From assembly GCA_020860715.1 (NCBI GenBank), contig JAJBTU010000006.1:1-64000 (forward strand): a DNA stretch of 64,000 bases. Reading direction: 5' to 3'. Source of the stretch: Clostridiales bacterium. GTDB lineage: Bacteria > Bacillota > Clostridia > Lachnospirales > Lachnospiraceae. A program made the translations under genes and the position numbers. This document shows, piece after piece, positions 17,698 to 29,845 of the stretch (position 1 is its first letter; every line of letters starts with the position of its first letter). The notes beneath the pieces were generated by a model that worked only from the letters and a program-made list of their open reading frames with translations, did not search any database and was not told the DNA's origin.

Positions 17698-17869
17698 AAT
17701 GACCTGCTCCGTTCCGGTGCGCCTGATTTTCAGACGTCCTTGTGTCTGTTCCGTACCCCATCCCGATACCTGTCTTCTATCCGTCGGTAAACCCCAGACT
17801 GTTTATCTGCCGTGGCCATACCGGTCTCCTTCCTGCCGCGGTACCGCCGTCCGCACCAGCTCAGCAGCC

Positions 17870-19409
<1,540 letters not shown>

Positions 19410-19422
19410 CTTATAAAATCTT

Positions 19423-19451
19423 ACTCTAACAAATCCCCTTTTGCATGTCAA
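19423..19451 (-). promoter_or_regulatory. Promoter of guaB
   Basis: On the minus strand TTGACA (19446-19451) and TAGAGT (19423-19428) are 17 nt apart. The predicted start is near 19416. Confidence 0.65.
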
Positions 19452-19531
19452 TCATTTTCTTGACAGAGTTCTGCTTTTCTTAATCCTTACCCTCAGCAGC
19501 ATCCTTCTCTCAATTGCAGGAGGCAGCCTTT

Positions 19532-20032
19532 TCAGTAAAGATTTACCTTTCGAGGCGCGATTCTACGGATGTCGGCTATGATTGCGTCATCCAGTTCCAC
19601 TTCGATCATCTTCTGGCCTTTTACTTCATTAAAAACAAGAATGTAGCTTTTTTCCGGAGCTTTCCCGGAAGAATAATCGTCGTATTTTGCGCCCTGCCGG
19701 TTCAGATAAGAGTCCAGCGCGTGAGATTTCGCCGGTGCAAGCACTTCAAGGTGTTCCATATCGTAGCTGCAGATTCTCTTGCGCTTCTGTTTAGAATAAA
19801 TCGCGTCGATATCAAGCTCGCCATTCACATACAGATACTCATATTCCACTTCCATCTTCGGACCGACAAAAATCGAAAGAAGCAAAAATGCCAGCGCTCC
19901 GATCAGGAACGGCCAGAAAATGATGCCGATCACCACGCAGATCCCTGTCATTACCGGAAAAAATGTTTTCAGGAAGCGTTTTCCCATCGGTGTGTCCGGC
20001 TTTACCATTATTTCTCTGTACATATCCCCCAT
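19532..20032 (-). CDS. Small membrane protein, possibly DUF6106-like
   Basis: A 166-aa protein with two hydrophobic segments at about 20-38 and 42-58, then a soluble beta-rich domain (60-166) containing YVNGELDIDAIYSKQKRKR. The hydrophobic-then-soluble layout resembles DUF6106 proteins of Lachnospiraceae; I recall this family only loosely. An AAGGAGG site lies 9 nt before the ATG. It follows the 228-aa membrane protein gene in the same direction, about 90 nt downstream. Function unknown. Confidence 0.7.
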   Translation of the reverse strand: MGDMYREIMVKPDTPMGKRFLKTFFPVMTGICVVIGIIFWPFLIGALAFLLLSIFVGPKMEVEYEYLYVNGELDIDAIYSKQKRKRICSYDMEHLEVLAPAKSHALDSYLNRQGAKYDDYSSGKAPEKSYILVFNEVKGQKMIEVELDDAIIADIRRIAPRKVNLY

Positions 20033-20124
20033 TTTTCATATCCTCCTTCGCTGTTCTCTTTTATTTTCATAATTTGAATTTCTGTGATCTCTCCAAAGCC
20101 CCGCAGCCGCAGGGGCACTCTGTT

Positions 20125-20811
20125 TTATTCTTCAAACATCCAGTCGAAAAAGGTCGGTGCCATATCCGTATTCTCACCGTTTATTGCCGCACCGCCATAC
20201 ACCGTGCCGTCATAAAGATCATATTTCTCTGCTATCGCTGTACCGGTCAGGTCAATGGCGTACGGTGCGCTGTCGCCATCCTGGTTTTCCATATAGACAA
20301 AGAGGTCGGACCATGCTTCCATCTGCTCATCCGTGAGAATCTCACGAAGATCAACAAAGTAGCCGTATGCCGCGTACTCCTCAAACTTCTCCGGATCCAT
20401 GAGAATAACATCCGCCATATTTGCTGTAAGAACCGCAGTAAATTTCATCTGATACGCATACCCGTAGGATACATCTTCATCATCCAGAGTCACACTGGTA
20501 TCAAAGGTGATTTCTTCTTTTTCTCCAATGCCTCCGATATAATCCGTAAAATCTGCAAGCAAAGCACTTGTGTCTACAGTATAGGAATTACAGTTCACCA
20601 TATAGGCAGAAAAGATCGTATCGATCTGAAGATTGTGATAAATCGTAACTCCAAGATAGATCACAAAAATCACTCCGATAATTGCCGCCATCTGCGGCTT
20701 ATAATAATCCCACACATAGATAAATCTGTCTTTCCAGGATAAAAGTTTCAGCTTACCTGTCTCTTCCCGGATCTTATCCCGTAATCTTTCCTTTCGATTC
20801 CGGTCACTCAT
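20125..20811 (-). CDS. Single-pass membrane protein of unknown function
   Basis: A 228-aa protein: a basic cytoplasmic N-terminus, one membrane segment at about 42-62, and an acidic extracytoplasmic domain rich in Asp, Tyr and Thr. Its middle (MADVILMDPEKFEEYAAYGYFVDL) resembles a type 2 periplasmic-binding fold, as in other Lachnospiraceae membrane proteins of this size, but no named family is certain. The ATG at 20811 follows GGAG by 7 nt; an upstream ATG at 20829 lacks a site. It is probably cotranscribed with 19532-20032. Confidence 0.7.
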   Translation of the reverse strand: MSDRNRKERLRDKIREETGKLKLLSWKDRFIYVWDYYKPQMAAIIGVIFVIYLGVTIYHNLQIDTIFSAYMVNCNSYTVDTSALLADFTDYIGGIGEKEEITFDTSVTLDDEDVSYGYAYQMKFTAVLTANMADVILMDPEKFEEYAAYGYFVDLREILTDEQMEAWSDLFVYMENQDGDSAPYAIDLTGTAIAEKYDLYDGTVYGGAAINGENTDMAPTFFDWMFEE

Positions 20812-20867
20812 TGCCCTGCTCCTTTTCATTCCCTGAATCTGAAAAACAATTTTTTTTATTTTAGCAC

Positions 20868-20904
20868 AAAAGGGGGTAAACTTCTACAAGTTTACCCCTT
20901 TTTT
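20868..20904 (-). terminator. Terminator of groES-groEL
   Basis: A perfect 11-bp stem (20873-20883 with 20888-20898) with a 4-nt loop. On the minus strand it is followed by CTTTT, and on the plus strand by six T, so it would work both ways. It ends the groEL transcript. Confidence 0.85.
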
Positions 20905-21008
20905 ACAAACTTTTCACATGTTTGCTTTTGCAAACCGTGTTCAATGGCTCTGTCTTTACAAATGCACCATGACTGTATCCTGCAAATTCCGGGATTCGCG
21001 GCAGGGTA

Positions 21009-22649
<1,641 letters not shown>

Positions 22650-22721
22650 CTATTATAAAATCTATATTCTTATGTCATGAGCTGCCTTAATCAGCAGGAC
22701 AAGCCGAACTTTTGATATAAA

Positions 22722-23009
22722 TCACTCCGTTACAACCGCGAGTATATCGCTCTGTTTTACAATAATATATTCTTCCTCACCGAGTTTTACTTCATTGCCC
22801 GCATATTTTGAGTAAATCACTTTGTCTCCGGCTTTCACTGTCATCTGTATTTCCTTGCCGTCAACCATACCGCCCGGGCCTACTGCCACGACTTCGCCTT
22901 CCTGCGGCTTCTCCTGTGTCTTACTGGTCAGTATAATACCTGACTTTGTTTTCTCTTCCGCTTCCTGCTGCTTCAGTACAACTCTGTCTCCTAACGGTAC
23001 TAACTTCAT
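22722..23009 (-). CDS. groES: Co-chaperonin GroES (10 kDa)
   Basis: A 95-aa lid of the GroEL chamber. The start MKLVPLGDRVVLKQ, the mobile-loop region at about 17-32 (EAEEKTKSGIILTS), and the end VKQSDILAVV are all present. An AAGGAGG site lies before the ATG. It is the first gene of the heat-shock operon and sits directly behind the CIRCE element. Confidence 0.99.
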   Translation of the reverse strand: MKLVPLGDRVVLKQQEAEEKTKSGIILTSKTQEKPQEGEVVAVGPGGMVDGKEIQMTVKAGDKVIYSKYAGNEVKLGEEEYIIVKQSDILAVVTE

Positions 23010-23048
23010 ATCTGATTCCTCCTTATGATCATTCTGCTTTCTTCTTTA

Positions 23049-23075
23049 CTAGCACTCATCAGGTTCGAGTGCTAA
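23049..23075 (-). promoter_or_regulatory. CIRCE operator (HrcA site)
   Basis: TAGCACTC (23050-23057), a 9-nt spacer, then GAGTGCTAA (23067-23075). This is the conserved heat-shock inverted repeat; 17 of 18 arm positions fit the consensus. HrcA binding here would repress groES-groEL until heat stress. hrcA is not in the window. Confidence 0.95.
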
Positions 23076-23087
23076 CGAACAAACCAT

Positions 23088-23116
23088 ATATTAGTGAAAA
23101 CAGGTGGAATATGCAA
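23088..23116 (-). promoter_or_regulatory. Promoter of groES-groEL
   Basis: On the minus strand TTGCAT (23111-23116) and TAATAT (23088-23093) are 17 nt apart. The start would fall just before the CIRCE element. Confidence 0.6.
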
Positions 23117-23225
23117 CTTCAGACAAAGGCTTGAAATAAGAGAATTATATTGATTTTCTCTCATTTTCTCTTATTTTCTCGTTTTTTCATAACAATTCCA
23201 TTTTTTTGAATTTTTTTTAAAAAAT

Positions 23226-23324
23226 GGAAGCCGGCCAAAATGGCTGCTTCCTCTTTGCTTCCTCATGTTTTTGCGGTCGCAAAAAGCAGAAACAGGAACG
23301 CAAGCGTTCCGTTTCTGCTTTTTT
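23226..23324 (-). terminator. Two tandem terminators after codY
   Basis: The first hairpin (23281-23324) has a long A/T-flanked stem, AAAAAGCAGAAAC with GTTTCTGCTTTTTT, plus an inner GGAACG/CGTTCC stem. A second imperfect hairpin (23226-23251) is followed on the minus strand by a run of T. Together they separate the yifB-dprA-topA-codY cluster from the groES promoter and fill most of the gene-free stretch 23117-23334. Confidence 0.85.
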
Positions 23325-23334
23325 CTCCCTTGTA

Positions 23335-24120
23335 TTATGACATATTCTTGCTCTTCTTAATTTCCTCCAGTTCGTCAAATACAACATCGTTCAGGACCTT
23401 AATGTAGGTTCCTTTCATACCGGAGGATCTGGATTCGATCACCCCGGCACTTTCAAATTTCCGAAGCGCATTTACAATTACAGAGCGGGTAATACCAACC
23501 CGGTCAGCGATTTTGCTCGCCACCAGTATTCCCTCTGTACCGTCCAGTTCATCAAAAATATGGATGAGAGCTTCCAGTTCAGAAAACGAAAGCGTGCTGA
23601 TTGCAGACTTCACGATCTGAACCTTGCGGTTCTCCTCCGCGTTCTCCTCATTGACAGAACGCATCATTTCCAGTCCGACCACAGTTGTACCATACTCGCT
23701 TAGAATAATGTCATCGATGTCATACTGGCTGCCGCATTTGTACATAAAAACCGTACCCAGCCGCTCTCCGGCAATGTCGATCGGGTTGATGATCGCCTGA
23801 TATTTTCTGACATTTTCACTTACAAATCCCAGCGTCTCCAGATTGACATTTTCTTTCGTAGAAAGGACGCCAAGAAGACGTTCATTCAAAAGAGGATCAA
23901 TAAATCCGCCGACACGGTCTACGATCAGCTCATCGATCTCCTCTACCTGATCAGACAGTCCGACGCCTAATACCTTTCCTTTCCGGCTGATTACCAGAAT
24001 ATTGGAATCCAGAATTCCGGTAAGTACATCACAGATGTCATTGAAAACGACCTTACTGGTATTATTGTTGTGCAGCAATTGATTGATTTTTCTGGTTTTA
24101 TCCAGCAACTGTACACTCAT
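23335..24120 (-). CDS. codY: Global transcriptional regulator CodY
   Basis: A GTP- and branched-chain-amino-acid-sensing repressor of nutrient-limitation genes, 261 aa, the normal length. A GAF-type effector domain covers about 1-155, starting MSVQLLDKTRKINQLLHNN. A winged helix-turn-helix lies near 185-240 (ASKIADRVGITRSVIVNALRKFESAGV), with the recognition helix intact. An upstream start at 24168 is possible, but the ATG at 24120 has GGAGGAGG at proper distance and gives the family start. It lies downstream of topA but has its own promoter overlapped by a CodY box, so autoregulation is likely. Confidence 0.98.
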   Translation of the reverse strand: MSVQLLDKTRKINQLLHNNNTSKVVFNDICDVLTGILDSNILVISRKGKVLGVGLSDQVEEIDELIVDRVGGFIDPLLNERLLGVLSTKENVNLETLGFVSENVRKYQAIINPIDIAGERLGTVFMYKCGSQYDIDDIILSEYGTTVVGLEMMRSVNEENAEENRKVQIVKSAISTLSFSELEALIHIFDELDGTEGILVASKIADRVGITRSVIVNALRKFESAGVIESRSSGMKGTYIKVLNDVVFDELEEIKKSKNMS

Positions 24121-24158
24121 CACGTACCTCCTCCGCACGAATCCTTCTATTTTGAATG

Positions 24159-24187
24159 ATTCTATCATGTAATTTTCAGAAAATCAA
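24159..24187 (-). promoter_or_regulatory. codY promoter overlapped by a CodY box
   Basis: On the minus strand TTGATT (24182-24187) and TAGAAT (24159-24164) are 17 nt apart. The spacer and -35 contain GATTTTCTGAAAATT (24171-24185), which matches the CodY consensus AATTTTCWGAAAATT at 14 of 15 positions. CodY bound here would cover the promoter. Confidence 0.85.
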
Positions 24188-24436
24188 CACATAAAGTGAG
24201 AATTTGGTGTATATTCTGGAAATATTTTCGTTTAAGCCGCATGTTCCGCAGGAATTCCCGAAATATTCGGTCCAAATGATGAATTGATACCGTTTTAGGA
24301 CAATACCGTTCCGTGAAGATCTGACCCATAAAACCGTAAAATTGAGCAGGCCGGTATTCGGCTGCAACGCAAAACGGGACTGACGCGGTGCACCGATTTT
24401 CGGACTGCGCGCCTGCCCCGTAAAGAAGCTGCGGTT

Positions 24437-26509
24437 TTATGAACGATCCTGTTTCTTCTGTGTATAGCCGCAGGATTTATTCTCACAAACCACGCGGCTG
24501 CCTCGCTCCACCATATATCCGCCGCATTGCGGACAGGGTTCTTCCACCGGACGTGCCCAGGACATAAAATCACAGTGCGGCGCGTCTTCGCAGCCGTAAT
24601 AGCGGCGTCCTTTCCTGGTCTTGCGGATCACGACTTCCCTGCCGCAAAGCGGGCAGGATACGCCGATTTTTTCCAGAAAAGGTTTGGTATTGCGGCAGTC
24701 CGGAAAGCCGGGACAGGCAAGAAATTTGCCATGCGGTCCATATTTGATAACCATATTGCGCCCGCACTCCTCGCAGACAACATCCGTGACTTCGTCTTCA
24801 ATCGTCACCTTTTCAAGACTCTTCTCCGCAGCCTTCACCGCTTCATCCAGATCCGGATAGAAATTCTCCACCACAGTCTTCCAGTTTGTCTTTCCTTCCT
24901 CAATAGAATCCAGTAAAGACTCCATGTTTGCGGTAAAATTGACATCAACGATTACAGGAAACGCTTCTTTCATGATATTATTGACAATCTCACCCAGCTC
25001 CGTCATGTAAAGATTTTTATTTTCTTTCGCGACATAACGGCGCGCAATGATTGTCGTAATCGTCGGCGCATACGTACTCGGACGGCCGATGCCCTTCTCT
25101 TCCAGTGCGCGCACCAGCGTCGCCTCCGTATAGTGGGCAGGCGGCTGTGTAAAATGCTGCTTTGGTTCAGGGGCTTCTGCGTCCAGACGCATTCCAGGCT
25201 TCAGATCAGCGTGGATGACATTGTCCTCCTCTTTGAGCTCGTCACTCGCCGTATAAACGCAGCGGAATCCGTCAAAAAGGAGTTTTGAAGCGGACATCGT
25301 AAACCGGTATCCCGCAGCACCGATCCGCACTGCTGTTGTCTCATATCTGGCCGGAGCCATGCGGCTTGCCATAAAACGTCTCCAGATCAGCTGGTACAGG
25401 CGAAATTGGTCGCGGCTTAACGATTCTTTGACAAGAACCGGGGTCCTCGCGACATCCGTCGGCCGGATGGCTTCGTGCGCATCCTGAATTTTCCTGCCGC
25501 TCTCCGGCTGTACTTTATGATCCTCGTTGTATTCCCCGCCATAGTTTTCCCTGATATAATCCCGTGCAGATGCGACAGCCTCGTCAGCGACACGGGTGGA
25601 ATCCGTACGAAGATACGTGATCAGTCCCACCGTTCCGCTTCCTTTGATGTCCACGCCTTCATAGAGCTGCTGAGCCAGCCGCATGGTTTTCTGTGTGGAA
25701 AAGTTCAGTGCGTTCGCCGCCTCCTGCTGCAGCGTGCTGGTCGTAAATGGCAGGGGCGCTTTTCTGATACGCTCCCCTTTCTTCACATCCTCCACAATAT
25801 AGTCGGCACCATCCAGTGCATTCAGGATCTGCTTCATCTCCTCTTCAGAAGAAATCGTCATCTTTTTATCGGTTCCGAAGAATCTGGCGCAAAGCGGTTT
25901 CTTTTCCCCTTCGGCAAGAAGGCCGACGTCAATCGTCCAGTATTCTTCCGGAACAAAAGCAGTGATCTCATCCTCACGGTCCGCAATGATGCGCAGTGCC
26001 ACAGACTGTACCCGCCCGGCGCTTAAGCCCCGTTTCACTTTTTTCCATAGCAGGGGACTGATCTCATACCCCACCATGCGGTCCAAAATCCTGCGGGTCT
26101 GCTGCGCATCCACCAGATCCATATTGATCTCACGCGGATGTTTAATGGATTCCTTTACCGCGCTTTTCGTAATCTCATTGAATGTGATTCTTCTCTGCTT
26201 CTTCGGATCAATCTTCAAAGCCTCTGAGAGATGCCAGGAGATTGCTTCTCCCTCACGGTCAGGGTCCGTTGCGAGATACACATGGTCCGCTTTCTTTTCC
26301 GCCTTGCGCAGCTGTGCCAGTACTTCTCCCTTTCCGCGGATCGTAATGTACTTTGGTTCAAATCCGTGTTCTACATCTACTCCCATCTGACTTTTCGGCA
26401 AGTCTCTCACATGACCGCCGGAAGCCATTACTTCGTAGCTGGAGCCCAGAAATTTCTTGATTGTCTTTACCTTCGCGGGTGACTCTACAATCACCAGATT
26501 CTTGGCCAT
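24437..26509 (-). CDS. topA: DNA topoisomerase I (type IA)
   Basis: Relaxes negatively supercoiled DNA by cutting one strand. It is 690 aa. The Toprim domain at the N-terminus has ATDPDREGEAISWHL, and the catalytic Tyr299 lies in GLITYLRTDSTR. The C-terminus carries three Cys4 zinc ribbons: CEECGRNMVIKYGPHGKFLAC, then CPLCGREV, then CPQCGGYM. It lies between dprA and codY, an order common in Clostridia (yifB-dprA-topA-codY). The gap to dprA is 7 nt, so cotranscription is near certain. Confidence 0.99.
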   Translation of the reverse strand: MAKNLVIVESPAKVKTIKKFLGSSYEVMASGGHVRDLPKSQMGVDVEHGFEPKYITIRGKGEVLAQLRKAEKKADHVYLATDPDREGEAISWHLSEALKIDPKKQRRITFNEITKSAVKESIKHPREINMDLVDAQQTRRILDRMVGYEISPLLWKKVKRGLSAGRVQSVALRIIADREDEITAFVPEEYWTIDVGLLAEGEKKPLCARFFGTDKKMTISSEEEMKQILNALDGADYIVEDVKKGERIRKAPLPFTTSTLQQEAANALNFSTQKTMRLAQQLYEGVDIKGSGTVGLITYLRTDSTRVADEAVASARDYIRENYGGEYNEDHKVQPESGRKIQDAHEAIRPTDVARTPVLVKESLSRDQFRLYQLIWRRFMASRMAPARYETTAVRIGAAGYRFTMSASKLLFDGFRCVYTASDELKEEDNVIHADLKPGMRLDAEAPEPKQHFTQPPAHYTEATLVRALEEKGIGRPSTYAPTITTIIARRYVAKENKNLYMTELGEIVNNIMKEAFPVIVDVNFTANMESLLDSIEEGKTNWKTVVENFYPDLDEAVKAAEKSLEKVTIEDEVTDVVCEECGRNMVIKYGPHGKFLACPGFPDCRNTKPFLEKIGVSCPLCGREVVIRKTRKGRRYYGCEDAPHCDFMSWARPVEEPCPQCGGYMVERGSRVVCENKSCGYTQKKQDRS

Positions 26510-26516
26510 AAAAACC

Positions 26517-27596
26517 TCACTTCACTTTTACATAAAAATTCTGCTCTATCTCTTTCACCAGCCCCTTTATTTCCAGGGAAAGCAGGCCGTCGCTTAAGTC
26601 TGAAAGAGACAGTGCCGTGTTTTCTTCCAGTTCCCACAGGCTTTTGCCGTGAAAACCGAGATTACTATACACTAATTTTTCTGTAGGTGCAAGTGTAATG
26701 TTTGCCTTTGATTTTCCATTCCCTTTTTTATACCCCGGAAACAGCGTTTCTGTAAACTCTTCCGCAGAGAGGATCAGCCCGGCTCCCTGTGAGATCAGTT
26801 CGTTGCAGCCGTAGCTCAGTTCATCATCCGGACGCCCGGGCACCGCATAGACCATCCGTCCCTGATCCAGAGCAAATTCAGCGGTGATCAGCGAACCGCT
26901 CTTTTTTCTCGCTTCAATCACAGCCACAACATCCGAAAGACCGCTGATGATCCGGTTGCGCATCGGGAAATGCGACGGCATCGCTTTCATGCCGGCAGGA
27001 AACTCCGAAATCAGTCCGCCGTTTTCAGCCAGACGGGCAAACAGCTGCCGGTGCGAAGATGGATAACAGATATCGGGACCGCAGCCCAGCACCCCATAAC
27101 TCTTCCCTCCGGCATCCAGGGCAGCCCACTGCGCTGCCCCGTCAACTCCGTATGCCGCTCCGCTGATCACTGCCCCGCCCGCGCGTACGACCTCCTCTGC
27201 GATTGTCTCAGCCATTGCGCGGCCTCCCGGTGTGCAGACACGTGCTCCGACGATTGCAACCGTTTTGATATCCTCCGGAGGAAGCTGCCCTTTGTAAAAC
27301 AGCCCATACGGCCTGTCCCGCAGCGAAAGCAGGCGCTTCGGATAATTTTCCTGTTCCAGGCCGGTAAACTGTATTCCGAGCAACCTGTGTATCTTCACTG
27401 TTTTCTCCGGAGAATATTGATTCCGGTATTCCATTACTTTCGTGATCCATCCGCAGCCCCGTTCCCTGAGGTAAAGAAGTTCCTCATCGGATGCCTTCCA
27501 CAGCCGGCCGGGCGTGTGAAAGCAATGAAGCAGAATCTCTCTTTGTGTCCGGTAAATCCCCGGAATACTGCAAAACCATTCCCAGTATGTATCCAT
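26517..27596 (-). CDS. dprA: DNA-processing protein DprA
   Basis: Loads RecA on incoming single-stranded DNA during transformation. It is 359 aa. A short helical N-terminal domain is followed by the Rossmann domain (about 110-300) with VGARVCTPGGR, SGAAYGVDGAAQWAAL, FPMRNRIISGLSD and the C-terminal winged helix (LGFHGKSLWELEENTALSLSDL). An AGGAGGAGAG site sits directly before the ATG at 27596; a start at 27641 lacks one. It lies next to yifB/comM, another competence-linked gene; whether this organism is naturally competent cannot be told. Confidence 0.97.
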   Translation of the reverse strand: MDTYWEWFCSIPGIYRTQREILLHCFHTPGRLWKASDEELLYLRERGCGWITKVMEYRNQYSPEKTVKIHRLLGIQFTGLEQENYPKRLLSLRDRPYGLFYKGQLPPEDIKTVAIVGARVCTPGGRAMAETIAEEVVRAGGAVISGAAYGVDGAAQWAALDAGGKSYGVLGCGPDICYPSSHRQLFARLAENGGLISEFPAGMKAMPSHFPMRNRIISGLSDVVAVIEARKKSGSLITAEFALDQGRMVYAVPGRPDDELSYGCNELISQGAGLILSAEEFTETLFPGYKKGNGKSKANITLAPTEKLVYSNLGFHGKSLWELEENTALSLSDLSDGLLSLEIKGLVKEIEQNFYVKVK

Positions 27597-27709
27597 CTCT
27601 CCTCCTGTTGTCTTATCCAGAACCTTTACATGCAAATTCAAATACCGGCAATATCCGGTTTCACACAGCCAGACAATCGCAATGCAGTTCCACCCCGCGG
27701 GGATTCTCT

Positions 27710-29233
27710 TTATTCCAGAAACTTTGACGGGCGGTACCGCACTGCTTCACTTAAATGCCGGATCTCAATCCGTTCACTTCCCTCCAGATCCGCAATCGTG
27801 CGGGCGACACGAAGCAGCCGGTGGCAGGCGCGCGCTGTCAGCTTCTTTGTGTCATAAATCTGCTGCAGAAAATGATCTTCCCGCAGTCCAAGCGTGCAAT
27901 ACTTTTTCAGGCAGGAAACCGGCAGGGCGGAATTAAAGCGGATTCCGGTGCCCTGATAGCGGCAATTCTGAATCTCCTGTGCGCGAAACACACGCGCACG
28001 GATCTCGCTGCTCGATTCTTCTGTCCTGTTTCCGGATAATTCCTCATAGGACAAAGGCCGTACCTCCGCGTGCAGATCGATCCGATCCAGCAGCGGACGG
28101 CTGATCCGATGCAGATAATTCCGGATTTCTCCTTCGGTACAGGTGCAGCGTGTGCGGTCAGGATAATAACCGCAGTGGCATGGATTACGGGAAGCCACCA
28201 GCATAAAATCCGAAGGAAACACATACTGGCCGCTGCTCCTGGAAATGCGCACCTCTCCTTCCTCCATCGGCTGACGAAGAATTTCCAGTGCCTCTCTCGA
28301 AAATTCAGGAAGTTCGTCCAGATATAATACACCCCTGTGTGCCAGACTGATTTCCCCCGGCTGCGGGATATTGCCGCCGCCCGCCAATGCCGCGGCCGTA
28401 ATGGTATGATGCGGCATACGGAAAGGACACCTCATAAGAATCCCTTCTTTTGGCAGTGTGCCTGCCACACTGTGAATCTGTGAAACTTCCAGTGCCTCAT
28501 CCGGCTGCAGAAGGGGCAAAATTCCGGGAATCCGTCTCGCGACCATGCTCTTTCCGACACCTGGGGAACCAGTCAGAAGGAGATTGTGCATTCCTGCAGC
28601 CGCAATCTCAGCGGCGCGCTTCGCCATTTCCTGTCCGCGAATATCCGCAAAGTCCTCTTCTGTCCCGCCGGTCTGATTCCGAAGACTTTCTTCTATATTA
28701 ATAGTCACCTGTTCCAGTTTTTTCACAGACAGCAGGTGTTCTGTCACTTCACGCAGGGTCGACGCTCCATAAACAGAGATTCCGCTGATCACGCCTCCCT
28801 CCGCCGCGTTATCCCGCGGAATGACGCAGGAAGTAAACCCGGCGCGTTTTGCTTCCAGCACCATGCCAAGGACTCCCGGAATACGGCAGATGCTTCCATC
28901 CAGTCCAAGTTCTCCCGCAAAAAAAATCTGTTCCAGTCCCTCTGCCGGCAGATAATGATTGGCGGCGAGCAAAGCCACCGCGATCGGAAGATCATAGCCA
29001 GAACCTGATTTTCGGATATCAGCCGGAGCCAGATTCACCATAATCTTTTTCGGCTGCATCACAAACCCGGAATTTCGAAGGGCTGTCTTTACCCGTTCCT
29101 GCGCCTCCTTCACTTCAGAAGCAAGATAGCCTACCATAGAAAAAACTGGTAATCCTTCACTCACATCCGTTTCTACTGAAATGATCCGGCACTGCACCCC
29201 GCTCAGCGCCGCCGTGTAAACTCTGCTGTACAA
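27710..29233 (-). CDS. comM: YifB/ComM family Mg-chelatase-like AAA+ ATPase
   Basis: A 507-aa protein. The N-terminal Lon-protease-like fold begins with ALSGVQCRIISVETDVSEGLPVFSMVG. The AAA+ module has Walker A LTGSPGVGKSMVARRIPGILP and Walker B HRGVLYLDELPEFSRE, and is followed by a zinc-binding insert (SRNPCHCGYYPDRTRCTCTEGE). Members act as helicases that extend D-loops during transformation (ComM). The start is TTG, behind GGGGAGGG. It leads the cluster yifB-dprA-topA-codY. Its promoter lies near 29.4 kb. Confidence 0.95.
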   Translation of the reverse strand: MYSRVYTAALSGVQCRIISVETDVSEGLPVFSMVGYLASEVKEAQERVKTALRNSGFVMQPKKIMVNLAPADIRKSGSGYDLPIAVALLAANHYLPAEGLEQIFFAGELGLDGSICRIPGVLGMVLEAKRAGFTSCVIPRDNAAEGGVISGISVYGASTLREVTEHLLSVKKLEQVTINIEESLRNQTGGTEEDFADIRGQEMAKRAAEIAAAGMHNLLLTGSPGVGKSMVARRIPGILPLLQPDEALEVSQIHSVAGTLPKEGILMRCPFRMPHHTITAAALAGGGNIPQPGEISLAHRGVLYLDELPEFSREALEILRQPMEEGEVRISRSSGQYVFPSDFMLVASRNPCHCGYYPDRTRCTCTEGEIRNYLHRISRPLLDRIDLHAEVRPLSYEELSGNRTEESSSEIRARVFRAQEIQNCRYQGTGIRFNSALPVSCLKKYCTLGLREDHFLQQIYDTKKLTARACHRLLRVARTIADLEGSERIEIRHLSEAVRYRPSKFLE

Positions 29234-29370
29234 CTCCTTTTCCCTCCCCTGACATTCTTCCTGTTGTTCAGACTCTTTTATTTCATTTTATCGAAGTTTT
29301 TCATAACTGTTTTTTGTCAATTTTCTCGTCGATATGTTCCATCTTATTCTTTCTTTTCACATTTTGTATC

Positions 29371-29399
29371 ATGTTACCCCTTTTTTCACTTTCTGTCAA
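29371..29399 (-). promoter_or_regulatory. Promoter of the yifB-dprA-topA-codY cluster
   Basis: On the minus strand TTGACA (29394-29399) and TAACAT (29371-29376) are 17 nt apart. The stretch 29234-29540 is otherwise AT-rich and holds no gene. A TTATAC near 29470 could serve the small plus-strand gene. Confidence 0.6.
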
Positions 29400-29540
29400 T
29401 ACATAATTTCATTTAGTTTATACAGTATTTATTATACTTTTTTAGTTTTCATTTTATATTAGATAAATATTATACAGGAATGAAAAGGCAGGAATAAAAA
29501 ATAGAATTACGGGCATCCTTTTTGAGAGGCAAATAACAAA

Positions 29541-29813
29541 ATGACAAACAGGACAGGAAAAACGGATATGAAAACAATAGAAAAAAACAAAAAATCTGAC
29601 AACCCGAATTTCTCCGAATCGTCAGATTCCTGTGCGACCGGCCATTCTCTTTCTGAATGGTCAGATTCCTTCCTTTCCGGGAGCGTCAGTTCCGGCACGG
29701 AATGCACCGGACTGATGCCGACACCGCCTGCTTCCGCCGATGAACTGGAGTCTTATGAAGAACTGTATCCATTCAGGCCAAATCAGGTGGTTGCAGATCA
29801 TAAAAATATCTGA
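29541..29813 (+). CDS. Small protein with an ECTGLMPTPP / YEELYPF motif
   Basis: A 90-aa hydrophilic protein. The first 50 residues are Ser/Asn-rich, with a duplicated SDS segment, and the DNA there repeats GTCAGATTCCT. The last 40 residues hold GTECTGLMPTPPASADELESYEELYPF. Short proteins ending in a similar Cys-Thr-Gly-Leu-then-acidic segment occur in Clostridia; I recall this pattern but cannot name the family. The start is uncertain: the ATG at 29541 has GAGAGG 11 nt upstream, and a second in-frame ATG at 29568 has AGGA. No membrane segment. Function unknown. Confidence 0.55.
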   Translation: MTNRTGKTDMKTIEKNKKSDNPNFSESSDSCATGHSLSEWSDSFLSGSVSSGTECTGLMPTPPASADELESYEELYPFRPNQVVADHKNI

Positions 29814-29845
29814 TAAAGCAAACCCTTCCTCTGTGTCTCCGCCTG

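Noticed and set aside
24188-24436. Possible RNA gene or extra frame between topA and codY
   Set aside because: Only short frames without ribosome binding sites and no stable, T-run-ended hairpin were seen.
29507-29707. A 66-aa minus-strand frame with a hydrophobic end
   Set aside because: Antisense to the 90-aa small protein. The plus-strand frame has the more distinct C-terminal motif; the minus frame has no ribosome binding site.
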